NCBI GenBank assembly: GCA_021154985.1
Contig: JAJNQE010000017.1
Coordinates: 1 to 25,092, forward strand
Reading direction: 5' to 3'
DNA from: Hydrogenophaga sp.
GTDB lineage: Bacteria > Pseudomonadota > Gammaproteobacteria > Burkholderiales > Burkholderiaceae_C
Length of the DNA: 25,092 nt
Positions within the stretch are counted from its first letter, which is position 1. Each line of letters opens with the position of its first letter. This document shows, piece by piece, positions 15,712 to 22,919 of this stretch. The position numbers and the translations under genes are program-made. The notes below the pieces were generated by a model. That model saw only the letters and a program-made list of their open reading frames with translations, did not search any database and was not told where the DNA came from.

Positions 15712-17013
15712 TCATCCGGTGTAGCCCGCCAGCCGTGGCACGAACAGCACAAAGTCGGGCCACAGCGTGATGACCACCAGTGCGCCGATCATCACGACCA
15801 GGAAGGGCACGACTTCGCGCACCAGCGCAAGCAGCGACACATCGGCAATTTTGGTCATCATGAACAGCAGCAGGCCATAGGGCGGAGTGACCAAGCCAAT
15901 CATGATGTTGAGCACCGCCACCACACCGAAGTGCACCGGGTCGATGCCCAGCGCCACCGCCGTGGGCAACAGCACCGGCAAGATCACCAGGATGATGGTG
16001 GACCCTTCCAGGAACGCACCTAGCACCAGCAGCAGGAGATTGACCATCAGCAGGAAGGCCAATGGCGACATGTCCAACGTTCTCAGGACCGTGCTGAGCG
16101 AGGCCGGGATGTTCTCCGAGGTGATCACGTAGTTGAACACCAGCGCGCCGGCGATCAGCATGCCGATGGAGATGCTGGTGCGCGCGCTGGACAGCAGCGA
16201 TCCATAAATGTCGCGCCAGCCCAGGCTGCGGTAGAGCACCGAGGCCACCAGCAGCGCATAGGCTGCGGCCAGACCCGCCGCCTCGGTGGGGGTGGTGATG
16301 CCGCTGTACAGACACCCCAGCAGGATGATGGGCAACATCAGCGCGGGCAGTGCCTCGCGCGTGATGCGGGGCAGCTCGCGCAGCGGCACGGCGGGTTCCA
16401 CCGGAAACCGGTGCCGCTTGGCCTGCACGTAGATCAGCCCCATCTGCACCGCAGCCAGCAACAGTCCAGGCAGCACGCCGGCCAGGAAAAGGAAGCCGAT
16501 GGAGGTGCCCGAGATCAGGGCATAGAGCACCAGCGGTATCGAGGGCGGCAGGATCGGCCCGATGACGGCGGACACGGCGGTCAGTGCACCCGCAAACGCG
16601 GGCGTGTACTTGCCGTTGCGGGTCATCATGGCCTGCATCAACTTGCCCGAGCCCGCTGCATCGGCCAGGGCCGAACCGGACATGCTGGCGAACACGATGC
16701 TCTGCAATACATTGACCTGCGCCAGCCCGCCGGGGAAGCGCCCGACGATGGCATTGCAGAAGCGCAGCAGGCGGTCCAGCACGCTGCCGGTGCTCATGAA
16801 GCTGGCCGCCAGAATGAACAGCGGAATGGCCAGCAACAGGTAGCTGGAGTAGGTGCTGTTGAGCAACTGCTCGGCCGCGCTGCCCATGTCCATGCCCTTG
16901 AGCCAGAGGTACAGGATCGAGCCACCGATCATGGCCTGCCCCACGGGAACACCCAGCAAACTGAGCGCAACGATGGTGGCCAGGGCCAGCGAAAACGGAC
17001 TGGTGAAGTTCAA
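15712..17013 (-). CDS. dctM: TRAP transporter large permease (DctM)
   Basis: A 433-residue, about twelve-helix inner-membrane protein of the TRAP-T DctM family, which energises uptake with a sodium or proton gradient. Family motifs: SLLGVPVGQAMIGGS, LLAIPLFILAASFMSTG, VNVLQSIVFASMSGSALADA, VIGPILPPSIPLVLYA and GLVTPPYGLLLFMM near the end. The start is TTG 17013, only 7 bp after the DctQ stop; no ATG gives a family-like N-terminus, and the Shine-Dalgarno sequence is weak, so translation is probably coupled to dctQ. It works with the adjacent DctQ and DctP. Confidence 0.93.
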   Translation of the reverse strand: MNFTSPFSLALATIVALSLLGVPVGQAMIGGSILYLWLKGMDMGSAAEQLLNSTYSSYLLLAIPLFILAASFMSTGSVLDRLLRFCNAIVGRFPGGLAQVNVLQSIVFASMSGSALADAAGSGKLMQAMMTRNGKYTPAFAGALTAVSAVIGPILPPSIPLVLYALISGTSIGFLFLAGVLPGLLLAAVQMGLIYVQAKRHRFPVEPAVPLRELPRITREALPALMLPIILLGCLYSGITTPTEAAGLAAAYALLVASVLYRSLGWRDIYGSLLSSARTSISIGMLIAGALVFNYVITSENIPASLSTVLRTLDMSPLAFLLMVNLLLLVLGAFLEGSTIILVILPVLLPTAVALGIDPVHFGVVAVLNIMIGLVTPPYGLLLFMMTKIADVSLLALVREVVPFLVVMIGALVVITLWPDFVLFVPRLAGYTG

Positions 17014-17020
17014 GGGCGTC

Positions 17021-17509
17021 TCAGGTGGAGGGTGGGTCGATCGGGTCGGCGATGGGGCCGCGCACCAGCGCCACGATCTGCCACAGGTGCCGCACGATCA
17101 CGGCCACGGCAAAGGCGAGGTAGATCGAGAACAACCAGTCGAACCGGATCTTGAGGTAGGAGGTGCTCTCGACCTTCATGAAGGTCACGTAGTCCCAGGT
17201 GGCGGGCAGCGCCAGCCCGAACAGCACCACGATGGCGATGGAGCCGATCGCTCGGGCGATCCGGCGAATCCGCGGGGCAGCGACGACGTCGAGCAAGTCC
17301 AGACGGATCTCGTCCTCGTCGCGCAACACAAAAGCCGCGCCCCACAGCACCAGCCACAGCCAGGCCACCAGCGAGATTTCCGCTGTCCAGCCCACAGGCC
17401 AGTCGAACGCATATCGCAGCACGATCTGCAGGATGAAGGCGATGAAGATGGCCGCGAGCAAGGCTGCGGCCACCCCGTCGGCGAACAGGCGGAGGGCGCG
17501 CATCCTCAT
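17021..17509 (-). CDS. dctQ: TRAP transporter small permease (DctQ)
   Basis: A 162-residue, four-helix small permease. Typical features are the first helix with ending QIVLRYAFDWPVGWTAEISL, then LVAWLWLVLWGAAFVLRDED with the charged family motif after helix 2, and helices at about 86-105 and 125-145. The start ATG 17509 overlaps the dctP stop (ATGA); the longer frame upstream lies inside dctP. The C-terminus is a short acidic/proline tail. It pairs with DctM in the membrane complex. Confidence 0.9.
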   Translation of the reverse strand: MRMRALRLFADGVAAALLAAIFIAFILQIVLRYAFDWPVGWTAEISLVAWLWLVLWGAAFVLRDEDEIRLDLLDVVAAPRIRRIARAIGSIAIVVLFGLALPATWDYVTFMKVESTSYLKIRFDWLFSIYLAFAVAVIVRHLWQIVALVRGPIADPIDPPST

Positions 17510-18495
17510 TTCATCGCGTTGATTTTCTCGAGCATGCCGGCGGGCCAATTTTTGGCCTCGTCAGAAGCCAGGTAGATCTTCTGTGCGTTCTCGCGGAAGG
17601 CATTGATGTTGGGCGCGTACACGTCCAGGCCACCGCGACGGAAGCCTTCGGCCAGGTCGGCTTCGCGCTTCTGGTGCTCGGCCGTGCTCCACGCGATGGC
17701 CTTGTCGGCCGCGGCCTGAAACGCGCGCTGCTTTTCTGGCGACATGGCTTGCCAGGTCTTGAGATTGAGCGTGAGCAAGTCGAAGCCCACCAGGTGCGAG
17801 GTCAGCACGATCTGCCCCATGACCTCGTTGAACTTCATGTTCTGCACGTTGGGCAGCGGGTTGTCCTGGCCGTCCACGGTGCCGGTCTGCAGACCGGTGT
17901 AGGTTTCGGCATAAGCCAGCGGCGTGGGGTTGGCGCCCAGCGAGCGGCCCAGCAGTTGCCATGCATCGCCGGGCGGCATGCGCAGCTTCACACCAGCCAG
18001 ATCGGCTGGGGTGTTGATCTTCTTTTTGCCGCGCAGGCCCACATGGCGCGTGCCGAAAAACACCGGTCCGAGGACCTTGACCTTGAGTTGGTCCTCCACC
18101 AGCTTCTTCATTTGCGCGCCCATGTCGCTGGCAAAGAACGCGGTGAGGTGGTTGGCGTCGCGGAACAGGTAGGCCGAGGTCAGCAGCGACCAGGCCGGCA
18201 CCTGCTTCGAGATGTCTTGCGGCGAGATGTTGCCCATCTCCAGGTTGTCGCGCTGCAGCGCGACCAGCTCGGTGCCCTGGCGGAACAGCGTGGAGTTGAG
18301 GAACAGCTCGATCTTGTGGTCGGCGGCCACCTCGGCGGCCAGGCGCTTCATCATCTCGGCACGGATGTCCGTGTCGGCAAACACGGCGGCAAAGCGCAGT
18401 GTGCTCTGGGCCTGGGCCAGCGTTGGCCAGAGCGTTGCAGCGGCCAGGGTGGCGCCCGTGCACAGGGCGCCACGGCGGGTGAGGGTTGTTTTCAT
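17506..18495 (-). CDS. dctP: TRAP transporter periplasmic substrate-binding protein (DctP)
   Basis: A 329-residue precursor. The signal sequence is residues 1-29, with TRRGAL near the start (possibly Tat-like) and likely cleavage after AQA. The mature part has the DctP family pattern: STLRFAAVFADTD, NISPQDISKQVPAWSLLTSA, VKVLGPVFFGTRHVGLRGKK, then DLAGVKLRMPPGDAWQLLG (conserved Arg that binds the substrate carboxylate) and AETYTGLQTGTVDGQDNPLP. It should bind an organic acid in the periplasm and pass it to DctQM. ATG 18495 has AGGAGACA upstream; the longer frame is not family-like. Genes on either side (AroQ-like, SDH-like) point to a shikimate/quinate-type or similar hydroxy-acid substrate. 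Confidence 0.92.
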   Translation of the reverse strand: MKTTLTRRGALCTGATLAAATLWPTLAQAQSTLRFAAVFADTDIRAEMMKRLAAEVAADHKIELFLNSTLFRQGTELVALQRDNLEMGNISPQDISKQVPAWSLLTSAYLFRDANHLTAFFASDMGAQMKKLVEDQLKVKVLGPVFFGTRHVGLRGKKKINTPADLAGVKLRMPPGDAWQLLGRSLGANPTPLAYAETYTGLQTGTVDGQDNPLPNVQNMKFNEVMGQIVLTSHLVGFDLLTLNLKTWQAMSPEKQRAFQAAADKAIAWSTAEHQKREADLAEGFRRGGLDVYAPNINAFRENAQKIYLASDEAKNWPAGMLEKINAMK

Positions 18496-18553
18496 GGTGT
18501 TGTCTCCTGTTGTTGCTGGTGGCGAAGAAAGCGGAAGAAACATGGGTGCGTGA

Positions 18554-19006
18554 TCAGGCTGGCGCAGCAGATTTGAAGTGCTCGACCAATGCGCGAAGCG
18601 CAAGTTCGTAGCCCAGCGGCCCCAGCCCGCAGATCACGCCGGTGGCGCCCAGCGAGATGATGGACTGCTGGTACAGCGCCTCGCGCCGGTGGATGTTGGT
18701 GAGGTGCACTTCCATCACCGGCTGGTCCAGTGTCTTGAGCGCGTCGAGCAGGGGTATCGACCGGAACGAAAGCCCTGCGGGGTTGATGAGAACCGCCGCG
18801 CCCCGCGCACGTGCCTCCTGCACCCAGTCGATCAACACACCTTCGTGGTTGGACTGTCGGAACTCGCACTCGAGTCCCAGTTCTGCGACCACCGCGCGAC
18901 AGCGTTGTTCGATCTGGGCCAGCGTGGTGTGGCCGTACAGGTGGGGTTCCCGGATGCCCAGCAGGTTGAGGTTGGGGCCGTTGAGGATGTAGACGGTGGT
19001 GGTCAT
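18554..19006 (-). CDS. aroQ: Type II 3-dehydroquinate dehydratase-like protein (AroQ family)
   Basis: A 150-residue AroQ-fold protein, first gene of the TRAP operon. The family start LNGPNLNLLGIREPHLYG carries Asn13, Arg19 and the catalytic Tyr24. FRQSNHEGVLIDWVQEA, Glu99/His101 in EVHLTNIHRRE and GVICGLGPLGYELAL are also kept. The substrate loop after Asn75, however, reads NPAGLSFRS, where canonical type II enzymes have N-P/G-A-Y-T-H-T-S; the loop's Tyr and His are absent. Together with the catabolic neighbourhood this suggests an altered substrate, or catabolic dehydroquinate conversion. The start ATG 19006 gives the family length; ATG 19018 adds four residues; neither has a strong Shine-Dalgarno sequence. 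The gene is divergent from the IclR regulator. Confidence 0.85.
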   Translation of the reverse strand: MTTTVYILNGPNLNLLGIREPHLYGHTTLAQIEQRCRAVVAELGLECEFRQSNHEGVLIDWVQEARARGAAVLINPAGLSFRSIPLLDALKTLDQPVMEVHLTNIHRREALYQQSIISLGATGVICGLGPLGYELALRALVEHFKSAAPA

Positions 19007-19176
19007 GGCGGTGGGCATGGGGTGATGAGGGCGCTGCTGCCCGAGCGGTCCCGTGCGCGTCGCGGCGGGCTTGGCTGGGCGTGGGCTTGGCCCTACAGTT
19101 GTCTCCAGTTGTTGTTGCTGCAGCCGCCCATCGGGGCGTGGCGACCGTTGTCTTGCGGCGATTCTTGCCCTGAATC

Positions 19177-19200
19177 CGGAAACTCTTTCCAAGTTGGAAA
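19177..19200. promoter_or_regulatory. Candidate IclR-type operators in the divergent region
   Basis: Two overlapping palindromes share a TTTCC half: CGGAAACTCTTTCCA (19177-19191), which matches 11 of the 14 defined positions of the E. coli IclR consensus TGGAAATNATTTCCA as I recall it, and the perfect 15-mer TTTCCAAGTTGGAAA (19186-19200). A further GAAA/TTTC pair follows at 19197-19208. They lie 27 bp or more from the iclR start and between the two divergent operons, the usual place for autoregulation plus control of the target genes. Confidence 0.6.
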
Positions 19201-19226
19201 ATCGTTTCATATAAAGAAATTAAACC

Positions 19227-20021
19227 ATGAACCTTGCTCTCGACCGAGGTCTCGCGCTGCTCGAACACCTCTCGCGCAACCCCGACGGTTTGCCGCTGGC
19301 GCTCATGGCCCAGGACCTCGATATCCCCTTGAGCGCCTGCCACCGCTTGCTGGGCGACCTGCAGCACTGCGGCTATGTGCGGCAGAAGCGCAAGCAGGGG
19401 GAATACCAGCTCACCACCAAAGTGGTCTCGCTCGGTTTGGGCTACCTCAGCCATGCCGGCATCGTCGACATTGCCGAACCGCTGCTGGAGCGGCTGGCGA
19501 CGGAGTCCGGCGAACTCGTGCGGCTGTCGATCGTGGACGACGAGCGACTGATCTGGGTGGCCAAGGCACAAGGCACGCGACAAAAGGGCATTCGCTACGA
19601 CCCCGACATGGGCATGGAGGCCCGCCTGTCCTGCACGGCTTCGGGCCACGCCTGGCTGCAGACCTTGAGCGACGAGCGCGCGCTCGAACTGGTGGCACGC
19701 CAGGGTTTTGGTGCACAGAAGGATTTCGGCCCCAAGGCGCCCACCACCATCAAGTCGTTGCTGGGGTTTCTGCACGCGGCGCGCGTGCGCGGCTGCGCCC
19801 TTATCGACGAGGTGTTTGCCCCGGGCATGAGCGCCATGGCCGCGCCTGTGCTCAGGCGGCAAGAAGCCATTGGCGTCATCAGCATCGCAGGGCCGCGCCA
19901 GCGGCTCACCATGGAAGCGATGCAGGACCTCGTGCCCGCCTTGCTCGCCGCCGCCGCCGAGTTGGGGCCGATCAGCAACGCGTCGAACCTGTTCGGCCGA
20001 CCGCCGCTGGGCAAGGGCTGA
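19227..20021 (+). CDS. IclR-family transcriptional regulator
   Basis: A 264-residue regulator. The N-terminal winged helix-turn-helix (about 3-65) includes LALLEHLSRNPDGLPLALMA and IPLSACHRLLGDLQHCGYV. The C-terminal IclR effector domain (about 80-250) has GELVRLSIVDDERLIWVAKA, CTASGHAWL, RGCALIDEVFAPGMSAMAAP and IGVISIAGP. It probably binds an aromatic or hydroxy-acid effector and controls the divergent TRAP operon and its own operon through the palindromes just upstream. The start ATG 19227 has only a weak AAAGAAA ribosome site. The codA-like gene follows after 11 bp, so the regulator is probably co-transcribed with that enzyme. Confidence 0.93.
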   Translation: MNLALDRGLALLEHLSRNPDGLPLALMAQDLDIPLSACHRLLGDLQHCGYVRQKRKQGEYQLTTKVVSLGLGYLSHAGIVDIAEPLLERLATESGELVRLSIVDDERLIWVAKAQGTRQKGIRYDPDMGMEARLSCTASGHAWLQTLSDERALELVARQGFGAQKDFGPKAPTTIKSLLGFLHAARVRGCALIDEVFAPGMSAMAAPVLRRQEAIGVISIAGPRQRLTMEAMQDLVPALLAAAAELGPISNASNLFGRPPLGKG

Positions 20022-20032
20022 GGATCACCACC

Positions 20033-21301
20033 ATGCTCGACCTGCTGATCACCCACGCCACCTTGCCCGACGGCCGCACCAACATGGGCGTGGCCGTGCA
20101 GGACGGGCGCATCACCGAGGTGTCTGAAGGCCTTCAGGCCCCCGCGCACGAAACGCTGGACGCCGCTGGCCAGCTGCTCACCCCGCCTTTTTGCGACCCG
20201 CACTTTCACATGGACGCCACGCTCAGCCAAGGCCTGCCGCGCGTGAACCAGAGCGGCACCTTGCTCGAGGGCATTGCGGTGTGGGGCGAACTCAAACCGC
20301 AGTTGACCGAAGCGGCGCTGGTGGAGCGCGCGCTGGCCTACGGCGAATGGGCCGTGGCCAAGGGCTTGCTTGCGATCCGCAGCCACGTGGACACCAGCGA
20401 CCCGAGCCTGCTGCCGGTGCGCGCCATGCTGGAAGCCCGGCGCCTCATGGCGCCTTACCTCGACGTGCAGCTGGTGGCGTTTCCGCAAGACGGCGTGTTG
20501 CGTTCACCCGGTGGACTCGACAACCTCAAGCGCGCGCTCGACCTCGGCGTGAACGTGGTCGGTGGCATTCCCCACTTCGAGCGCACGTACGAACAGGGCA
20601 CCGCCAGCGTGAAGCTGTTGTGCGAGCTGGCCGCCGAGCGCGGCCTGCCGGTGGACATGCACTGCGACGAAAGCGACGACCCGCTCTCGCGCCACATTGA
20701 AACCCTGGCCTCCGAGGCGCAGCGCCTGGGGTTGCAAGGTCGCGTGAACGGCTCGCACCTCACCTCCATGCACAGCATGGACAACTACTTTGTGTCCAAG
20801 CTGATCCCGCTGATCGCCGAAGCGGGTGTGAGTGCCGTGGCCAACCCGTTGATCAACATCACGCTGCAGGGCCGGCACGACACCTACCCCAAACGCCGCG
20901 GCATGACGCGCGTGCCCGAGCTCATGGCCGCCGGTGTGACGGTGGCCTTTGGCCACGACTGTGTGATGGACCCCTGGTACCCGCTGGGCAGCGGCGACAT
21001 GCTGGAGGTGGCCCACATGGGGCTGCATGTGGCGCAGATGACCAGCCAGACCGGCATGCGCCAGTGTTTTGAAGCGGTCACCACCAACGCCGCGAAGGTG
21101 ATGGGCCTGCAGGGCTACGGCATCGCGCCGGGCTGCGACGCCAGCTTTGTCCTGCTGCAGGCGCGCGACCCGATCGACGCCATTCGCCTGCGTGCCACAC
21201 GCCTGAAGGTGTGGCGCAAAGGGCACCTGCTGGCGGAGACGGCGCCCAGCACGCCACACCTGAATCTGCCCCGATGGGCCAGCATCTCACCAGGCCATTG
21301 A
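20033..21301 (+). CDS. CodA-like amidohydrolase (cytosine deaminase family)
   Basis: A 422-residue amidohydrolase closely resembling E. coli CodA along its length. Metal/catalytic residues present: His57 and His59 (CDPHFHMD), Gln152 (AFPQDGV), His210 and Glu213 (MHCDE), His242 (GSHLTSMHS) and Asp309 (FGHDCVMDPWYPLG). LQGRHDTYPKRRGMTRV is also CodA-like. The residue after the catalytic Asp is Cys310, whereas E. coli CodA has Asp314 there and that position shapes the pyrimidine pocket. The substrate may therefore be a cytosine relative or another cyclic amidine rather than cytosine. AGGA lies 8 nt before ATG 20033. Cytosolic, no signal peptide. It follows iclR by 11 bp and is followed after 4 bp by a small membrane protein. 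Confidence 0.9.
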   Translation: MLDLLITHATLPDGRTNMGVAVQDGRITEVSEGLQAPAHETLDAAGQLLTPPFCDPHFHMDATLSQGLPRVNQSGTLLEGIAVWGELKPQLTEAALVERALAYGEWAVAKGLLAIRSHVDTSDPSLLPVRAMLEARRLMAPYLDVQLVAFPQDGVLRSPGGLDNLKRALDLGVNVVGGIPHFERTYEQGTASVKLLCELAAERGLPVDMHCDESDDPLSRHIETLASEAQRLGLQGRVNGSHLTSMHSMDNYFVSKLIPLIAEAGVSAVANPLINITLQGRHDTYPKRRGMTRVPELMAAGVTVAFGHDCVMDPWYPLGSGDMLEVAHMGLHVAQMTSQTGMRQCFEAVTTNAAKVMGLQGYGIAPGCDASFVLLQARDPIDAIRLRATRLKVWRKGHLLAETAPSTPHLNLPRWASISPGH

Positions 21302-21305
21302 ACCC

Positions 21306-21494
21306 ATGCACAACCCGCGCGACGAACACTTCAAGACCGCCCTGCAGATCTTGGCCATCCTCTGCCTGGTCGGCTTGTTCGCCATGATTTTTCACAAGGC
21401 CTTTGCCGATATTTCGGTGGTGTGGCAACAGCACTCGGGCGCGGACTTCTGGGTGGCCTTGGGGCGCTACCTGTTTCGCAACCTTGCGGGCTGA
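21306..21494 (+). CDS. Small single-pass membrane protein of unknown function
   Basis: A 62-residue protein starting 4 bp after the deaminase gene, so surely in the same operon. One strong membrane helix lies at about 12-33 (TALQILAILCLVGLFAMIFH), with a basic/acidic N-terminal stretch and an amphipathic C-terminal half containing WVALGRYLFRNL. The pattern (short charged N-terminus, one helix, aromatic helical tail) looks conserved in Burkholderiales by memory, but I cannot assign a family. It may be unrelated to deamination despite co-transcription. Confidence 0.7.
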   Translation: MHNPRDEHFKTALQILAILCLVGLFAMIFHKAFADISVVWQQHSGADFWVALGRYLFRNLAG

Positions 21495-21527
21495 CAGGCG
21501 CCGCGCATCAAGGACCGGCTGGCGGCC

Positions 21528-21920
21528 TCAAGGCAAGCGGTACAGCGCGCAGAGTTTGTTGCCGTCCGGGTCTCGCACGTAGGCCAGGTGCATGCTGCCC
21601 GACGGACCACCGCGCGGGCCGGGCGCGTCTTCAATCGACACGCCGCCGTGAGCCACGGCGGTGTCGTGGAAGGCCTGAAGCTGCTCGGGCGAAGCGCATT
21701 TGAAACCGATGGTGCCGCCGTTGGCAGGGCAGGCCGCTTCGCCGTTGATGGGCTCGCTCACGCAGAACGAGGTGCCTTCGTGGCGAAAGAAGAGCCGCTT
21801 GTGGCCCGAGCCGGCGGTGTTTTCAACCGGTCCGCCCACGCCGAGCGTGGCGAGCACCGCGGTGTAGAACTTCTTCGAACGCTCGATGTCGTTGGACCCG
21901 ACCATCACGTGACTGAACAT
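21528..21920 (-). CDS. VOC (glyoxalase/bleomycin resistance) family protein
   Basis: A 130-residue protein with the two beta-alpha-beta-beta-beta repeats of the vicinal-oxygen-chelate fold. The first begins MFSHVMVGSNDIERSKKFYT, and the second ends MHLAYVRDPDGNKLCALYRL, the common R/F-DPDGN-x-L/I-E/C closing motif. The usual final Glu metal ligand (N-x-I-E) is replaced by Cys here (NKLCAL), as in many VOC proteins of this subgroup. ATG 21920 is preceded by AGGAG; the 27 extra upstream codons are not conserved-looking. Could be a glyoxalase I-like or dioxygenase-like enzyme, or a binding protein; the substrate is unknown. Confidence 0.88.
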   Translation of the reverse strand: MFSHVMVGSNDIERSKKFYTAVLATLGVGGPVENTAGSGHKRLFFRHEGTSFCVSEPINGEAACPANGGTIGFKCASPEQLQAFHDTAVAHGGVSIEDAPGPRGGPSGSMHLAYVRDPDGNKLCALYRLP

Positions 21921-22004
21921 GGCATCTCCTGAACCGCAAAAAAGTTTGCCGGCGGATGGTAGCGTGATGTGAAAGCCGGGTGGCGCACCCGCCACCTGCA
22001 AGGC

Positions 22005-22286
22005 TCAGTCGCCGTCTTCGTTTTCCTGCGCCAGCAGCAGCTTGAGGTGGTAGGCGTCAACGTCGAAGTCGGTGCCGTCCGACACAGCCGTCAGCACCAG
22101 GGGCTGCACGCGTTCGCGCTCCTCCTCGGTCTCGGCGGTTGTGAAGCCCGCCGCCGAGGCTTCGGCGGACAGCTTCTCCAGCAGCCGTGTCGCCCTTGCT
22201 TCGTGGCTCTCAATGTCGGGGTTGGCGCCGGGAGGGATGTTCTCTTCGATCCACGTCTCGGCCCACCTCAAGAAGCGCTTGCTCAT
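22005..22286 (-). CDS. Small acidic conserved-looking protein, function unknown
   Basis: A 93-residue soluble protein beginning MSKRFLRWAETWIEENIPPG. It is strongly acidic toward the end (NEDGD terminus), with a helical N-terminus, a helix rich in Glu/Arg (HEARATRLLEKLSAEASAAG) and a C-terminal VDAYHLKLLLAQE helix. ATG 22286 is preferred over the upstream Met at 22385 because AGGTGG lies upstream and the extra residues are low-complexity. It resembles small proteins of the DUF768 sort, but the match is not firm. It has 145 bp to FKBP upstream, and no clear partner. Confidence 0.6.
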   Translation of the reverse strand: MSKRFLRWAETWIEENIPPGANPDIESHEARATRLLEKLSAEASAAGFTTAETEEERERVQPLVLTAVSDGTDFDVDAYHLKLLLAQENEDGD

Positions 22287-22431
22287 GACGGTCCACCTGT
22301 CTCCTGCGTCGATTGCAGCGCCGGTTTCCCGGCCCGGTTCGACTGGTTTGTTGCGTTGGCCCCACTGCCTGACAGCGTACTGCACAACGTGTCTGGCGGT
22401 GGGTCAAGACCCTTCGCCCGACCCGACCCAA

Positions 22432-22857
22432 TCACTTCCTCACGGCCAGCAGCTGCACCTGAAACTTCAGCGTCGTGTTGCCCGGGATCACGCCGGCGAT
22501 GCCGCGCTCGCCGTAGGCCGTGGCCGGGGGGCAGGTCAGCTCGGCGGTGTCGCCCACCTTCATTTCCTGCAGGGCTTGCGTCCAGCAAGGCACCACCCGG
22601 TTGAGCGGGAAGCTCGCTGGCTCGCCGCGCTTGAACGAGCTGTCGAACTCTTTCCCGTCCGGCAGCGTGCCGCGGTAGTGCACCTGCACGGTGTCGGTGG
22701 CCAGGGGCTTGGCGCCGGTGCCGGCCGCGGTCCATTTCAGGGCCACGCCCGAGGGCAGGGTTTTGTCGGCAGGCAGCGCGCTGGTCGGCTGGGCCTGCGC
22801 GGCCACAACGAACGACAGGGCGCAGAGGACGGCGGTGGTGCGAAGCAGGGTTTTCAT
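22432..22857 (-). CDS. Exported FKBP-type peptidyl-prolyl cis-trans isomerase
   Basis: A 141-residue precursor with a signal peptide (about 1-22, cleavage after AQA; Sec type) followed by a single FKBP domain of about 105 residues. Family motifs: TVQVHYRGTLPDGKEFDSSF, FPLNRVVPCWTQALQEMKVG (the V-I/V-P-G-W region, here VVPCW with Cys in place of Gly) and CPPATAYGERG with IPGNTTLKFQVQLL. It should catalyse proline isomerisation during folding in the periplasm. It has no N-terminal dimerisation domain, unlike FkpA/Mip, so it is of the short FklB-like/FKBP12-like exported type. The ATG 22857 lacks a strong Shine-Dalgarno sequence. It lies 62 bp downstream of xdhB on the same strand. Confidence 0.9.
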   Translation of the reverse strand: MKTLLRTTAVLCALSFVVAAQAQPTSALPADKTLPSGVALKWTAAGTGAKPLATDTVQVHYRGTLPDGKEFDSSFKRGEPASFPLNRVVPCWTQALQEMKVGDTAELTCPPATAYGERGIAGVIPGNTTLKFQVQLLAVRK

Positions 22858-22919
22858 GGGGCTCTTGGGAGGGTTGAGAAACGACAGCCCGGGGCGCGGC
22901 CGGGCAACGGGCTTTGACT

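Noticed and set aside
18578..20032. Long upstream extension of the CodA-like frame
   Set aside because: It runs through aroQ and iclR in another frame; the family start and ribosome site are at 20033.
22875..22919. A hairpin between xdhB and the FKBP gene as a terminator
   Set aside because: GC-rich complementarity is present but there is no T run after the stem on the relevant strand.
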